The notes under the pieces: model-generated | Told to the model about the DNA's origin: nothing | What the model saw: the letters and a program-made list of their open reading frames with translations, nothing else | The model's database searches: none | Position numbers and translations under genes: made by a program | Origin: Chitinimonas koreensis | Lineage (GTDB): Bacteria > Pseudomonadota > Gammaproteobacteria > Burkholderiales > Chitinimonadaceae | Length of the DNA: 64,000 nucleotides | Direction of reading: 5' to 3' | Assembly: GCF_014353015.1 (NCBI RefSeq) | Contig: NZ_CP060704.1 | Location: forward strand, 3,993,001-4,057,000 | In this document: piece by piece, positions 17,153 to 25,781 of the stretch | Layout of the letters: every line of letters begins with the position of its first letter | Numbering within the stretch: position 1 is the stretch's first letter

Positions 17153-18718
17153 ATGAGCAACGTCAAAGACATAGGTGAGCATATCGTAGCGCGGGTACAA
17201 GAGCTCGTCGGTATGCCGACGCCCTGGCACCGCGCACTCTGGAACGTTGGCCTCTGCCTACGCCTGGATGAGCTCCTGGAGGCCTCCGAGTGTCTAGCGC
17301 AGGGCATGCTGAGCGAACAGACATTGGAGAGGATGGTCAGCGCATGCAAGCGCGTTGTCGGCGAAGACTTGGCCGTTACTCCTAGCGAAAGATCCGTCAT
17401 ATGCGGGGCACTCAAGTCCATTCCGAGGCATCGTGGTGTAGATTTTCAATGCCTGCGGGATATGCAACGTCGGCTGTCCGATCAGTATCTTTTACGTTTG
17501 GCCACAACCTTCAAGGATCGTCCGGCCGTCGATCTCGAGCAGGCGGCATCAGCCATTGCATCGTTCTTGCTCGATGCCTCGCATTCTGAAGAAGCCTTGC
17601 ATAGCTGGTTCAAGGCTCGTCGCACCGACGTAAGAAATGGGATGTCGCTGTCCGACCTCTGTGAGGCAGCTCACCATGAGCTGGCGGCCACGGGAAATCG
17701 CACCTTCCTTGTTCTCGTGGCGTTCGGCCGCGCACCCAAAATGGCAGATGGGTATCCGGCTGAATGGCTCGGTAAAAGTGAAGTTGCGTCGTGGCTGCAT
17801 GGTAATAAATCCAGTACCACAGGCTTACGAATAGAAGGTGGTCTAGTTCTTACTCTTCAAGCCAAGGACAGCCATGCTGCCGCGAGGCAGGCAATCGCAC
17901 TTACCGATGGATATGAATCGCGTCACGTTATTGCTACTGGTCACTCGATCGCACCACTGAAGTCGGTCTGGGTAGAAGGCATAGCCGAACCCTTTAGCCA
18001 TACGTCCCATCAGCGCGGGGTTCGCGTCAAGGTATTGTACCGACACAATCAAATCTTCCAGAGCTCGCAGATGGGCAGCGTTGACGCTGCCATGGAATTG
18101 CTTGCACACCTCGAAGGCCAATCACCAGCAGCAGCCGTTGCAGGAGGCTGGGCTGCTATTGAGGCATTACTAGGCGAACCTAATAACCGCTCATCAGCAG
18201 CGGAAAATCTCGCATACTTGGTCGCTTGCTCTTTACCCAGAAGCGAACTGACGGCACTTTCTTATACTATCGAGAAATGCTGGAAAGACCAGGCTGAACG
18301 GTTCAAAGGCTTGGATGCAAACAAAGACAGAGCGCAAGTCGTTATTTCTTGCCTAATAAATGATCAGGCGCGAGGCTTGCCAAGCCTTAGCGATAATGCC
18401 GCCATCTCACGAATGAGAGCGCTGCTAGCTAATCCTAACAAGCGGCTGCATCAGCTACACTCAGATATTTGCGACGCTTTCCTTCGACTTTATCGTCAGC
18501 GCAATTTGGTCTTACATGGAGGCATGACCACCAGCGTGAGCCTCGCATCGACGCTACGAACGGTTTCAAAGCTTGCTGGTGCCGGCATTGATCGAGTAGC
18601 TCACGCCCACTACGTTCAAGGAATCAAGCCGTTGGAATTGGTCGGTAGAGCCAAAGTTTCGATGTCTTTGGTAGATGGTAGCGATCCGTATGCTTGCATT
18701 AGCCTTTTGGAGCGATAA
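17153..18718 (+). CDS. Large protein with a C-terminal HEPN-like motif, unknown function
   Basis: A 521-residue soluble protein (GTG 17114 is a possible earlier start; neither has a clear binding site, and the first codons from 17114 lie in a GGAAG-ttac-CTTCC hairpin). No N-terminal domain is recognised. Near the C-terminus, LYRQRNLVLHGG matches the R-N-x3-H pattern of HEPN/Apea-type RNases, within helical sequence. HEPN proteins often act in abortive-infection or toxin systems; this gene sits alone in the cargo zone, transcribed opposite to the ICE operons. A defence role is inference; the HEPN call rests on one motif. Confidence 0.55.
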   Translation: MSNVKDIGEHIVARVQELVGMPTPWHRALWNVGLCLRLDELLEASECLAQGMLSEQTLERMVSACKRVVGEDLAVTPSERSVICGALKSIPRHRGVDFQCLRDMQRRLSDQYLLRLATTFKDRPAVDLEQAASAIASFLLDASHSEEALHSWFKARRTDVRNGMSLSDLCEAAHHELAATGNRTFLVLVAFGRAPKMADGYPAEWLGKSEVASWLHGNKSSTTGLRIEGGLVLTLQAKDSHAAARQAIALTDGYESRHVIATGHSIAPLKSVWVEGIAEPFSHTSHQRGVRVKVLYRHNQIFQSSQMGSVDAAMELLAHLEGQSPAAAVAGGWAAIEALLGEPNNRSSAAENLAYLVACSLPRSELTALSYTIEKCWKDQAERFKGLDANKDRAQVVISCLINDQARGLPSLSDNAAISRMRALLANPNKRLHQLHSDICDAFLRLYRQRNLVLHGGMTTSVSLASTLRTVSKLAGAGIDRVAHAHYVQGIKPLELVGRAKVSMSLVDGSDPYACISLLER

Positions 18719-18813
18719 GGCACCGTACTTTCAGAAGCTCCACAAGTATGATGGTAGAGGCGGGCTCAGCATGATATGGCATCTAATTACCTCACCTTGG
18801 GTTCCGCATGGCG

Positions 18814-18957
18814 TCAACCGCCAGCACTATACCTTGCATCCACCAGCGCAATGCACAGATGCGACGCATGGTCTGGGATGATCTGTACGCCGTTAGCGGC
18901 GATTGCAGCCTCGTAGGTACAGAAGTGAACGGGTGCGAGTGCAGCGTTGACTGTCAT
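18814..18957 (-). CDS. Small protein (47 aa), unknown function
   Basis: ATG 18957 (MTVNAALAPVHFCTYEAAIA) has an excellent AAGGGGGA ribosome binding site. The 47-residue product contains single Cys and several His but no recognised motif. It is convergent with the HEPN-like gene. The longer frame to 19035 has no binding site and is not preferred. Confidence 0.45.
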   Translation of the reverse strand: MTVNAALAPVHFCTYEAAIAANGVQIIPDHASHLCIALVDARYSAGG

Positions 18958-19047
18958 TGATGTCCCCCTTAAATGCGCTAGATTATGGTTGCTAGCTGCG
19001 GGTCTTTGTTGGCGCGAGCCTCCCCTCGCGGACATACGAAGTCTTGG

Positions 19048-19079
19048 AAAAGCCCACTCATTTGAGTGGGCTTTTCTTT
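19048..19079. terminator. Bidirectional Rho-independent terminator
   Basis: GCCCACTC (19052-19059) pairs with GAGTGGGC (19064-19071), flanked by AAAA on the left and TTTTCTTT on the right. The stop codon of the leftward TraB/GumN gene (19058) lies inside this stem-loop. Confidence 0.7.
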
Positions 19080-20067
19080 ATAACTCTATTTTTTTGGGTC
19101 ACCGCGGTTGCAAGACGAATAGCCTCGACCTTGTAACCCTGATCGGCGAGCAGCGCAGGCAAGCCAGATGGCCCCGCCAAGTGGGCCGCACCAACATTCA
19201 CCACTGATGGTGCCTCATCAAGGTAGCGTTTAAGCCGTGGTAACCAAGCTACGTTACGGCCAAAAATCATCACATTCGCAAATAGTTCAGCATCATCGCT
19301 TGATTCCGAGAGTTCAAACAATGCCTCGAGTATTTCCTCATATTCGCCAGCATTGATTGCGTCAACGGTCTTGCGCCGCGCAATCTCGGCATCGGCCTGA
19401 AGTGCGCGCCACACCGTATAGCGATGGATTCGCTCTGGAATCTGGCGACGATGAGCATCAGCCTCCGGCTGCGTCTCCAACGCCAGCACGGGCAACTGGC
19501 GCGCCACCGCTGCTTGCGCCAAGACATCATCGCGCGATAGCAAATTGGCTTGCGCGCATGGCCGAGTCGCGATTCCGCTAGCCAATTGGGCGGATTCCAT
19601 CTTTAGAGCTTCCACAGCCCAACCAACCCCGATGTCCTGACATGCCCCCTTTCGAGGAGCAGCACAATCTCCTCTTTGCTGAGCGCTCTAGCCCACACGG
19701 CTAGCGGTAAGCCACTTGCAACCAAATCCAAGCGGACTTTTCCTGGGAAATTGATGGGCGTTATCTTGCGCAGCAGCGCCGTGGCTGGTGCCTCAAGTGT
19801 CTCGGGCGTTGCTTGCAAGAAGCTGAATCCTTCGACAATGTATCGTTTCGCGCCATCCATGACCGAAGCTGCGGGTTCGCAGAGACCTCCGAATGGCGAA
19901 TGCATACCTCCAATTAGCACACTCGCGGTCCCATTGGGTGCAGTCACACGATAGGCTGGTACGCCGGTCCTCTCACAATCGGACGTCGCGGCCGCCGCGG
20001 TGCAGCACACGCCGAAGGTCAATACCGCCAAACTCGCCAAACATGAAATCTTCATCTGCCATGCCAT
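19058..20067 (-). pseudogene. TraB/GumN family protein with a -1 frameshift
   Basis: Two overlapping frames give one TraB/GumN-type protein of about 336 residues. The first (19603-20067) has a signal peptide and VLIGGMHSPFGG, the family's GxxH-type start. The second (19058 to about 19625) has NVAWLPRLKRYLDE and VVNVGAAHLAGPSGLPALL, the conserved second half with its GxxHL motif. The break is near 19630 in a GGGGTTGGTTGGG stretch; a one-base shift joins SGL to GWAVEALKMESAQ. TraB/GumN proteins are erythromycin-esterase/TIKI-like putative hydrolases, usually exported. As written the gene is broken; a sequence error is possible. Confidence 0.7.
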
Positions 20068-20170
20068 CCTGGTCTCGACGCACTCATTGCAATCACTTCA
20101 TGCGGCATCGCCTCTCACCGCCGTCACTATTCAGGTTCATATCGTGACGGCTTCAGAACTACCAAAGCAA

Positions 20171-20698
20171 TTAATCATTACACTGCAAATGCTCATACTG
20201 CGCCCGAAGGTGTGCCACATCGAAATGAAATGCATCCAGTATCGCAATAGCTCTCCTGACCTCGCGCATCTCCATCTCACTCTCTGGCGGCTTACGCCTT
20301 AATGATGTGCCATGGCGAACCAACCAGTCCTGTGCCTCAGCTACCGCAACCGGAGTTTGATCCTCGCCCAGCAATTGCGACGCCGTGATATTCGACAAAT
20401 AAACCGGAGTTAGCTCACCAACCCCTTTCAGCCTCAAAGCTGAGGCAAGATTCACTGCGACCTTTGAATTAAGCTCATCGACAGGGTTGCGCTCAGGCTC
20501 ACCCAACTTCTCCAAATACTCATCCTTCCGGTCTCTGATCGTTCGTATCTCGCTGGGCAGCCCTATTTCCCGGCACGCCTGGCTTAATAGTCGACCGGCC
20601 CAGCCAGCGCTTTTCCCTATCAATTGACCTGCATCCGCCAGCGTCTGGCCTTCCGCGACAGCGCGGAGCACGGTTTTTGCCTCAAAGCTTGATCGCAA
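20171..20698 (-). CDS. HTH-containing protein of unknown function, 5' end possibly frameshifted
   Basis: A 175-residue protein; residues about 1-45 (VLRAVAEGQTLADAGQLIGK) look like a helix-turn-helix of the recombinase/terminase type and the rest is helical. The start is uncertain: TTG 20698 has GGGGAAG upstream, but a better initiation site, ATG 20808 with AGGAGGAG, opens a frame (MKKSYWPCTSLLAAAP...) that runs into this gene out of phase. A one-base shift in GGGGAAGAAA near 20705 would join them as a 212-residue protein. No neighbour indicates a function. Confidence 0.5.
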   Translation of the reverse strand: MRSSFEAKTVLRAVAEGQTLADAGQLIGKSAGWAGRLLSQACREIGLPSEIRTIRDRKDEYLEKLGEPERNPVDELNSKVAVNLASALRLKGVGELTPVYLSNITASQLLGEDQTPVAVAEAQDWLVRHGTSLRRKPPESEMEMREVRRAIAILDAFHFDVAHLRAQYEHLQCND

Positions 20699-20808
20699 TT
20701 TCTTCCCCTATCTTTTGAATCCGTTATTTGAATCACGCCACGGCCAAGCACCGCCGCTTCTGGAGCAGCAGCCAGTAACGAAGTACATGGCCAATAACTC
20801 TTTTTCAT

Positions 20809-21242
20809 GCGCTCCTCCTGATTATTCTAAACGACGAAGGGGGCCTCCTCCTTAGACTCTTCTTGGCCGAATGTGAAAATTTCCCTCTTGCAAAGTTCGA
20901 AGCCTCGGGAGTAGGCTTCAGCCGTGTCGATGACGAGCGACACCTCAAGTCGGGTAGTGAAGGCGCTCTCCCCTCACCGCCCCCACGGCTCTCTCACCGT
21001 GGCTGACTTTCTCCTCTCGCGCCGCCGGACGCGTCCGGCATTTATCCTCCTCACAAGGCACGCTGTTCGACCTTGTGGCATCCTCCGCGCCAGGCAACCA
21101 GAGGCACGGAAATCTCGCGATAGCGGTCGCGTCCGCCCCTGGTCATAAACCTGACGGCGGCCGCGCGTATCCCATGCATGGCTGACGACAACAACGATGC
21201 CTGTGGCACGCCCTAAGTGCGGCCGAGGCGCGAGGAGCCATC
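20809..21242. other. Intergenic region, nothing recognised
   Basis: About 430 bases between divergent genes. Short ORFs are present without binding sites. It must hold the promoters of the HTH gene (left) and the CAP lipoprotein gene (right), but I cannot assign clear -35/-10 pairs. GAGGAGCC at 21231-21238 is the binding site for ATG 21243. Confidence 0.4.
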
Positions 21243-22598
21243 ATGATGAAGCATCTCAAGACCTTTGCCGGTCTGGCCCTGATCCTGACGCTCGGCGCTT
21301 GCGGCGGTGGAGGTGGCGGCTCGAGCGGTCCGTCCAACGGCGGAACCCCTCAACCGACCCCGGTCCCCACGCCGACGCCCACACCGGTTCCCAGCTGCAG
21401 CAACAATTCCACCAATCCGCCGGCCTGCGACAACTTCCAGGCGACGGTACCGGCTGCGAGCTACACAGCCGGATCCTATGAAGCCAAGGCGTTCGAACAG
21501 TTGAATGCGGTACGGAAAGCGATGGGGATCGGGCTTCTGGCGCAGAGCGCCGCACTGGACACCGCAGCGGCCAGTCACCGCGCCTACGGCGTGCAAAACG
21601 ATGTCTGCAACAACGATCCCGGCGCGATCGACCCCGCAACGGGCTTGATGAAGCACCATTCCGAACAGCCGGGGTTACCCGGCTACACCGGTAGCACACC
21701 GATACTGCGTGCCAACGCTGCAGGCTATGGAGGAACAGTGGCCACTGAGGTCGCGACTTGTGCCTCAACTACAGATCCGCGCGCCGACTTGGCATGGTAT
21801 CTGAGCTCTGTCTACCACCGTTTGCCTTTGCTTGACCCGGGTCTGCGGGACCTCGGGATGAAGATCGTAGTGCCTGCCAGCAACGAGGGAATCGTGACTG
21901 GAAACGTCGTGAACTTCGGATATAAGACAACGCAGCAGCCGACTCCAGCTAGCTATCTGGGTACCTATCCGACGGCAGGTCAAAGTGATGTGTCGCTCAT
22001 ATTCGAATATGCGTCCGAAAATCCGAACCCTCTTCCCGACCTGAGTCCTGCGACACAGCGTTTTGTCGGCAATCCCGTCAGCATTCATGCCGAAGTGGGC
22101 AAGTTATTGATCGTCGATAGTTTCACCCTTTCGGTAGCGAACAATCCGGTCCCCGTCCGCTTGCTCACGAAGCAATCAGATGTCAATGGACTAGGTGGTC
22201 ATGTAGCATTTATCGTTCCGCTGGCTCCGCTTATGCCAGGAACGACCTACACGGCGAAATTCACTGGAACGATAGATGGTGCTTCGCGAAGCAAGGAATG
22301 GTCGTTCACTACGGTTGCAGCGAGCATGCAGCTGTCCCCGGCTGGCGACCAAACAATAACCTCGATCGAAACGTTGCCGATTCAAATCAAGACGCCAAGT
22401 GGCCTCTACACGGCACGCGTCATGGATATTCAACAATCTGCCGACGAACCAATTCCGGCATCAATCGACCGCGAGGCAAGTCGGTTGGTCATCCGCGGTA
22501 AAGGCGGCGCGGTCGGCACGACGGTGTTTACCATTCAAGTTAACGACACGGTATATCCCGAGTTCGTGACGACATTCCGAGTGACCGTTACCCCGTAA
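21243..22598 (+). CDS. Lipoprotein with CAP/SCP-like domain
   Basis: A 451-residue predicted lipoprotein: signal peptide with lipobox LTLGAC (Cys ~20), a poly-Gly stretch, a Pro-Thr repeat linker (PTPVPTPTPTPVP), then CSNNSTNPPACDN, and a CAP-like domain (about 75-245) with AFEQLNAVRKAMG and SHRAYGVQND, followed by a domain containing FTLSVANNPVPVR and a C-terminal beta-rich part. It is convergent with pilV, whose C-terminal part carries a very similar linker (CSNGATNPPLCNN next to PTPTPTPIP). It may be an ICE surface protein; activity unknown. Confidence 0.7.
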   Translation: MMKHLKTFAGLALILTLGACGGGGGGSSGPSNGGTPQPTPVPTPTPTPVPSCSNNSTNPPACDNFQATVPAASYTAGSYEAKAFEQLNAVRKAMGIGLLAQSAALDTAAASHRAYGVQNDVCNNDPGAIDPATGLMKHHSEQPGLPGYTGSTPILRANAAGYGGTVATEVATCASTTDPRADLAWYLSSVYHRLPLLDPGLRDLGMKIVVPASNEGIVTGNVVNFGYKTTQQPTPASYLGTYPTAGQSDVSLIFEYASENPNPLPDLSPATQRFVGNPVSIHAEVGKLLIVDSFTLSVANNPVPVRLLTKQSDVNGLGGHVAFIVPLAPLMPGTTYTAKFTGTIDGASRSKEWSFTTVAASMQLSPAGDQTITSIETLPIQIKTPSGLYTARVMDIQQSADEPIPASIDREASRLVIRGKGGAVGTTVFTIQVNDTVYPEFVTTFRVTVTP

Positions 22599-22603
22599 AG
22601 CAG

Positions 22604-22630
22604 TTGGGCCGGCCTCTAAGGCCGGCCCAA
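22604..22630. terminator. Convergent terminator between CAP lipoprotein gene and pilV
   Basis: A perfect 12-bp stem TTGGGCCGGCCT/AGGCCGGCCCAA with a 3-base loop lies between two convergent genes (stops at 22598 and 22637). No long T-run follows, so termination may be only partly intrinsic. Confidence 0.55.
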
Positions 22631-22636
22631 AGTTGA

Positions 22637-23953
22637 CTAACTGCAGCTGCTACTTAGAACCACCCACGACCAATTTCCCTGACCACCCGGTCCTACCGCA
22701 TAACAGCGTTGAGTCGAACAACGGTCCACATTGGAAAAGGTTTCCGTCCCGGCTGGATACGTACCAGCTCGACCACATGCGTAGCTCGGAAAATTCCCGC
22801 ACCGATTTGGATAGTCCCGCAGCATCTGGCCTGACATCGGATCGATGGGATAGTCCGCCGTCGTTATACAACCAGGAACCGGAGTTGGTAGCGGGGTTGG
22901 AATCGGCGTCGGCGTCGGCGTGGGCACCGGCTGGTTGTTGTTGCAAAGTGGTGGGTTAGTCGCACCGTTTGAGCAGGTTGAGCCCCCTGGAGTGCCGCCA
23001 GATGTCGAAATGTTGCACAGGTCCTGATTCGAGCCGATGACTTGCGAGCAATTCACCGTACCCGTCAACCGTGACGCGGAGCCGGCGACCGTGGCCATGT
23101 CCGCGCTCGCCGCACTGGCGGCCCGGTTGGCATTGGATGCGGTCCCAGTCAAGTTGCCGGTGACGTTGCCCGTGACGCCCGCGGTGGCCGTCACGCTCGA
23201 CGCGTTGAGGTCAGTCAACTGCCCGTTGACGTAGGCCATGCGCTGCCCCTGCAGCTGCGTCACCGTGCCCGTAGCGGCCGTCAGGTTGTTGACCGAGCAA
23301 TCCCCACCCTGTGCGCAATACGCCCCCCAGGTAGACGCGTTGAACGAGGTCTTGGCCAAGACCATCCCCGCCCGCCCAGAGGCGTTCGGGCGCGTCCATG
23401 CACCACGTGGACCCGAGATCAGCGCCGGCGTGGCTAACTGCGACACGCCGACGTTACCGGCAAGCCGCGAGTCCACCTCCTCAGCCGCATCGGCCACCTG
23501 GACGGCGCGATTGATGTCCGCGGCCGCAGCGCCGTCCGTGGTGACCGCGACCGTCCGCCACACCCTAGACTCCACATCACCCAAGGTGTCGGTCGAGACC
23601 TCGAGGCTATAAGACCCTCCGAGGCGCGCGTCGGCAGCAACCTGGTAGCCGGCGCTTCGAAGCTCGGCCAGCGTCGGATGCAGCGGATCGGCGCAGGCCG
23701 CCGACCCGCACATCACCATGGCCGTGCCGTCGCCGGCGAGCCGCTTCCGGAGCGGGACGATATTCTTCGCGACGTAGTTCGCGAGCGCCGCTGCCACAGC
23801 GCCCTGCTCCTGGCCGGCGAGCTTTGCCTCCCTCGCGCGCTGGTACTGGTTCGCTGCACCAATGGCCATCGGGACGACGACCCCGACCACCACCAGGACC
23901 ATAATCAGCTCGAACGTCAGTGCGAACCCGAGCATTTTCCTCACGGCTTTCAT
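22637..23953 (-). CDS. pilV: PilV-like minor pilin/adhesin of the thin pilus
   Basis: A 438-residue prepilin: short basic leader, then MLGFALTFELIMVLVVVG, a class III/IVb pilin helix with Glu soon after the cleavage site. A long pilin-like body (about 60-300) includes alternating TGNVTGNLTG-type repeats, then a Cys-containing linker (CSNGATNPPLC), a Pro-Thr spacer and a small Cys-rich C-terminal domain (from about 370, six Cys). PilV is the tip adhesin of conjugative thin pili; the C-terminus decides recipient recognition. It is the last gene of the transfer operon, after pilS. No second C-terminal cassette with a shufflon recombinase is visible. Confidence 0.8.
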   Translation of the reverse strand: MKAVRKMLGFALTFELIMVLVVVGVVVPMAIGAANQYQRAREAKLAGQEQGAVAAALANYVAKNIVPLRKRLAGDGTAMVMCGSAACADPLHPTLAELRSAGYQVAADARLGGSYSLEVSTDTLGDVESRVWRTVAVTTDGAAAADINRAVQVADAAEEVDSRLAGNVGVSQLATPALISGPRGAWTRPNASGRAGMVLAKTSFNASTWGAYCAQGGDCSVNNLTAATGTVTQLQGQRMAYVNGQLTDLNASSVTATAGVTGNVTGNLTGTASNANRAASAASADMATVAGSASRLTGTVNCSQVIGSNQDLCNISTSGGTPGGSTCSNGATNPPLCNNNQPVPTPTPTPIPTPLPTPVPGCITTADYPIDPMSGQMLRDYPNRCGNFPSYACGRAGTYPAGTETFSNVDRCSTQRCYAVGPGGQGNWSWVVLSSSCS

Positions 23954-23989
23954 ATCGCCCCTTTCCTGGATGATGAACTCGCGCGTCGA

Positions 23990-24604
23990 TCAGGCGCCGC
24001 GGGCGCGGGTCACCAGGATCGTGTTGGTTTTGGTATCGACGCATGCCGTGTTCAGCGCCGTGTTGGTGATCTGCGAGGACACGTCCGCCTTCAGCGCGGT
24101 GCCGTTCACCGAGACCAGCAGCGGCGCCTTTCCGAGTGCCGTGGCGAACTGCTGGCAGGCGATACGCGGCAGCGCCGTGGTGCTGAAATCCGTGGTGGTG
24201 TTCGTACCGCTCGGCGCGATCGTCACCGCACCACCGAACGCATTCCGGAGGGTCGTGGTGTTGACCTTGTAGGTCGTCGGGACAGCGACGTTGGCGATCG
24301 CATCGGCCGCCGAGGCCTGCGCCGTCGACGGGTTGCGGTCGAGCACGGCGCCGTAGGACGTGATCAGCGACTGGAAGTCCTGCAGGTCACTGTTGGCCGT
24401 CAGCTTGCTGGGGATGTCGGCGAGCTTCGGGAAGATGAGTGCGATGAGGACGCCGAAGACGACCAGGAAGAAGACCATCTCGATCATGGTCAGGCCGGCC
24501 TGCCGGCGCAGCAGCTGGCCGGCGCGGCCCCGAGCGACGACGGTGGCGCGGCGCCGAGCGGTCGGGCGATCGTGGAGGGAAACGTGGTGTTGTTGGACTT
24601 GCAT
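23990..24604 (-). CDS. pilS: PilS-like major pilin of the type IVb thin pilus
   Basis: A 204-residue prepilin with an unusually long basic leader (37 residues), then QAG|LTMIEMVFFLVVFG, a prepilin peptidase site with the required Gly and Glu5. The body is small and Thr/Ala-rich with two Cys (IACQQF and TACVD) that would form the pilin disulfide loop. It lies between pilR and pilV, as in IncI1-type thin pilus clusters. No dedicated prepilin peptidase gene is seen in the window, so a chromosomal PilD-type enzyme may process it. Confidence 0.8.
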   Translation of the reverse strand: MQVQQHHVSLHDRPTARRRATVVARGRAGQLLRRQAGLTMIEMVFFLVVFGVLIALIFPKLADIPSKLTANSDLQDFQSLITSYGAVLDRNPSTAQASAADAIANVAVPTTYKVNTTTLRNAFGGAVTIAPSGTNTTTDFSTTALPRIACQQFATALGKAPLLVSVNGTALKADVSSQITNTALNTACVDTKTNTILVTRARGA

Positions 24605-24635
24605 GGCAATTCTCCTAGGAGGTTTGGACTACAGC

Positions 24636-25781
24636 TCAACGCAGGCCGGAACTGGCGGCCAGCAGCTTGTCGAGATCGATGAGCGACACCATCGACCCGA
24701 AAATCACAGCGAACAGCACATAGGTGAGAAGGCGGATGACGAGCTCGACGCGACGCGTCGCGGCGTCGACCAGCGCGTAGGTGGTTTCGAAGGTGCCCAC
24801 CCCGACTTCCCGCAAGAAGGCGTCGAAGCGACCGGCGGCCTCGTGGACGTACATCCGGTCGACCAGCTGATCGGGGATGAAGCCGGTGTCGAACGCGCTG
24901 GCCGATTCCTTGCCGTCCTGCACGTCGGCGGCCATGCGCAAGATGTGCTCGCGCTCGTAGTTGCCGGCGGCGCCGGCGGCGATCGCGCGCAGCACCTTCG
25001 AGGTCTGGACCTTGTTGGCCAACATCGGCGACAGCAGCAGGAAGAATTCGCCTGCTCGGAACAGCCGGTAGATCGACCACGGGAAGATCCGGTCCATCCT
25101 GGCCCGCAGCGGGCCGCGCGCCTCGGCGAAGCTGGCCAGGAAGAGCCTCACCGCTAGCGCGGTCGCGGCGATCGTCAGCAGCGGGTGCGCCCGAAATAGC
25201 TGGGCCAGGTGCTGCGCCGTGCTCAGGACGATGTTGGGGTCCAGCGGCATCGCGCTGCTGGTCATCATCGGCACGACATAGCCGCCGAACAGCACGACAT
25301 AGACGATGAGGAGCGCGACCAGCATGACCGAGGCACCGAGCAGTCGGCTGACGAACAGGGCGCGCAGGCGCTTGGCCTGGCGCATGGCGAAGCGGGCGTT
25401 CTCGAGCCCCTTCGCCAGCGCAGCGGCGCTTTCGCCGGTCTCGATATGCAGCAAGTGCGAGGCCGGTACGTAAGGCGCCAGCATCTCGGCGACGCGATCG
25501 CCGGCTTTGGAGCGGCGCTCGAGCTCGCGATAGATGCGCGCGATCGCCGCACCGCGGATCTCCGCGCGGTCCGCCCGTGTCCTGAAGTACGCGGCGTCCT
25601 GGGTCGACGTGTTGCGCAGCTGCTCGATCCAGTCGGAATAGAAGTCGTCCAGCTGCCCCTGGAACGCGCGCCGGCTCTGCCACATCCGCATCGTGTCGAC
25701 AGGATCACGCCGGAATACTGTCCAGGCACGGCGCAGCGCACGCAGGCCCAGCCAATCGGTGGGAAGTAGCGCCTGGTTCAT
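24636..25781 (-). CDS. pilR: PilR-like inner membrane platform protein (type II secretion F family)
   Basis: A 381-residue GspF-like protein with a helical N-terminal domain (about 60-130) and three hydrophobic segments (about 145-175, 200-220 and 350-375). ATG 25781 overlaps the pilQ stop (ATGA); the open frame upstream to 25871 lies inside pilQ. It anchors the pilus assembly ATPase to the inner membrane. Confidence 0.8.
   Translation of the reverse strand: MNQALLPTDWLGLRALRRAWTVFRRDPVDTMRMWQSRRAFQGQLDDFYSDWIEQLRNTSTQDAAYFRTRADRAEIRGAAIARIYRELERRSKAGDRVAEMLAPYVPASHLLHIETGESAAALAKGLENARFAMRQAKRLRALFVSRLLGASVMLVALLIVYVVLFGGYVVPMMTSSAMPLDPNIVLSTAQHLAQLFRAHPLLTIAATALAVRLFLASFAEARGPLRARMDRIFPWSIYRLFRAGEFFLLLSPMLANKVQTSKVLRAIAAGAAGNYEREHILRMAADVQDGKESASAFDTGFIPDQLVDRMYVHEAAGRFDAFLREVGVGTFETTYALVDAATRRVELVIRLLTYVLFAVIFGSMVSLIDLDKLLAASSGLR

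Noticed and set aside
23037..23612. Rightward ORFs inside pilV
   Set aside because: Shadow frames within the repetitive pilin body.
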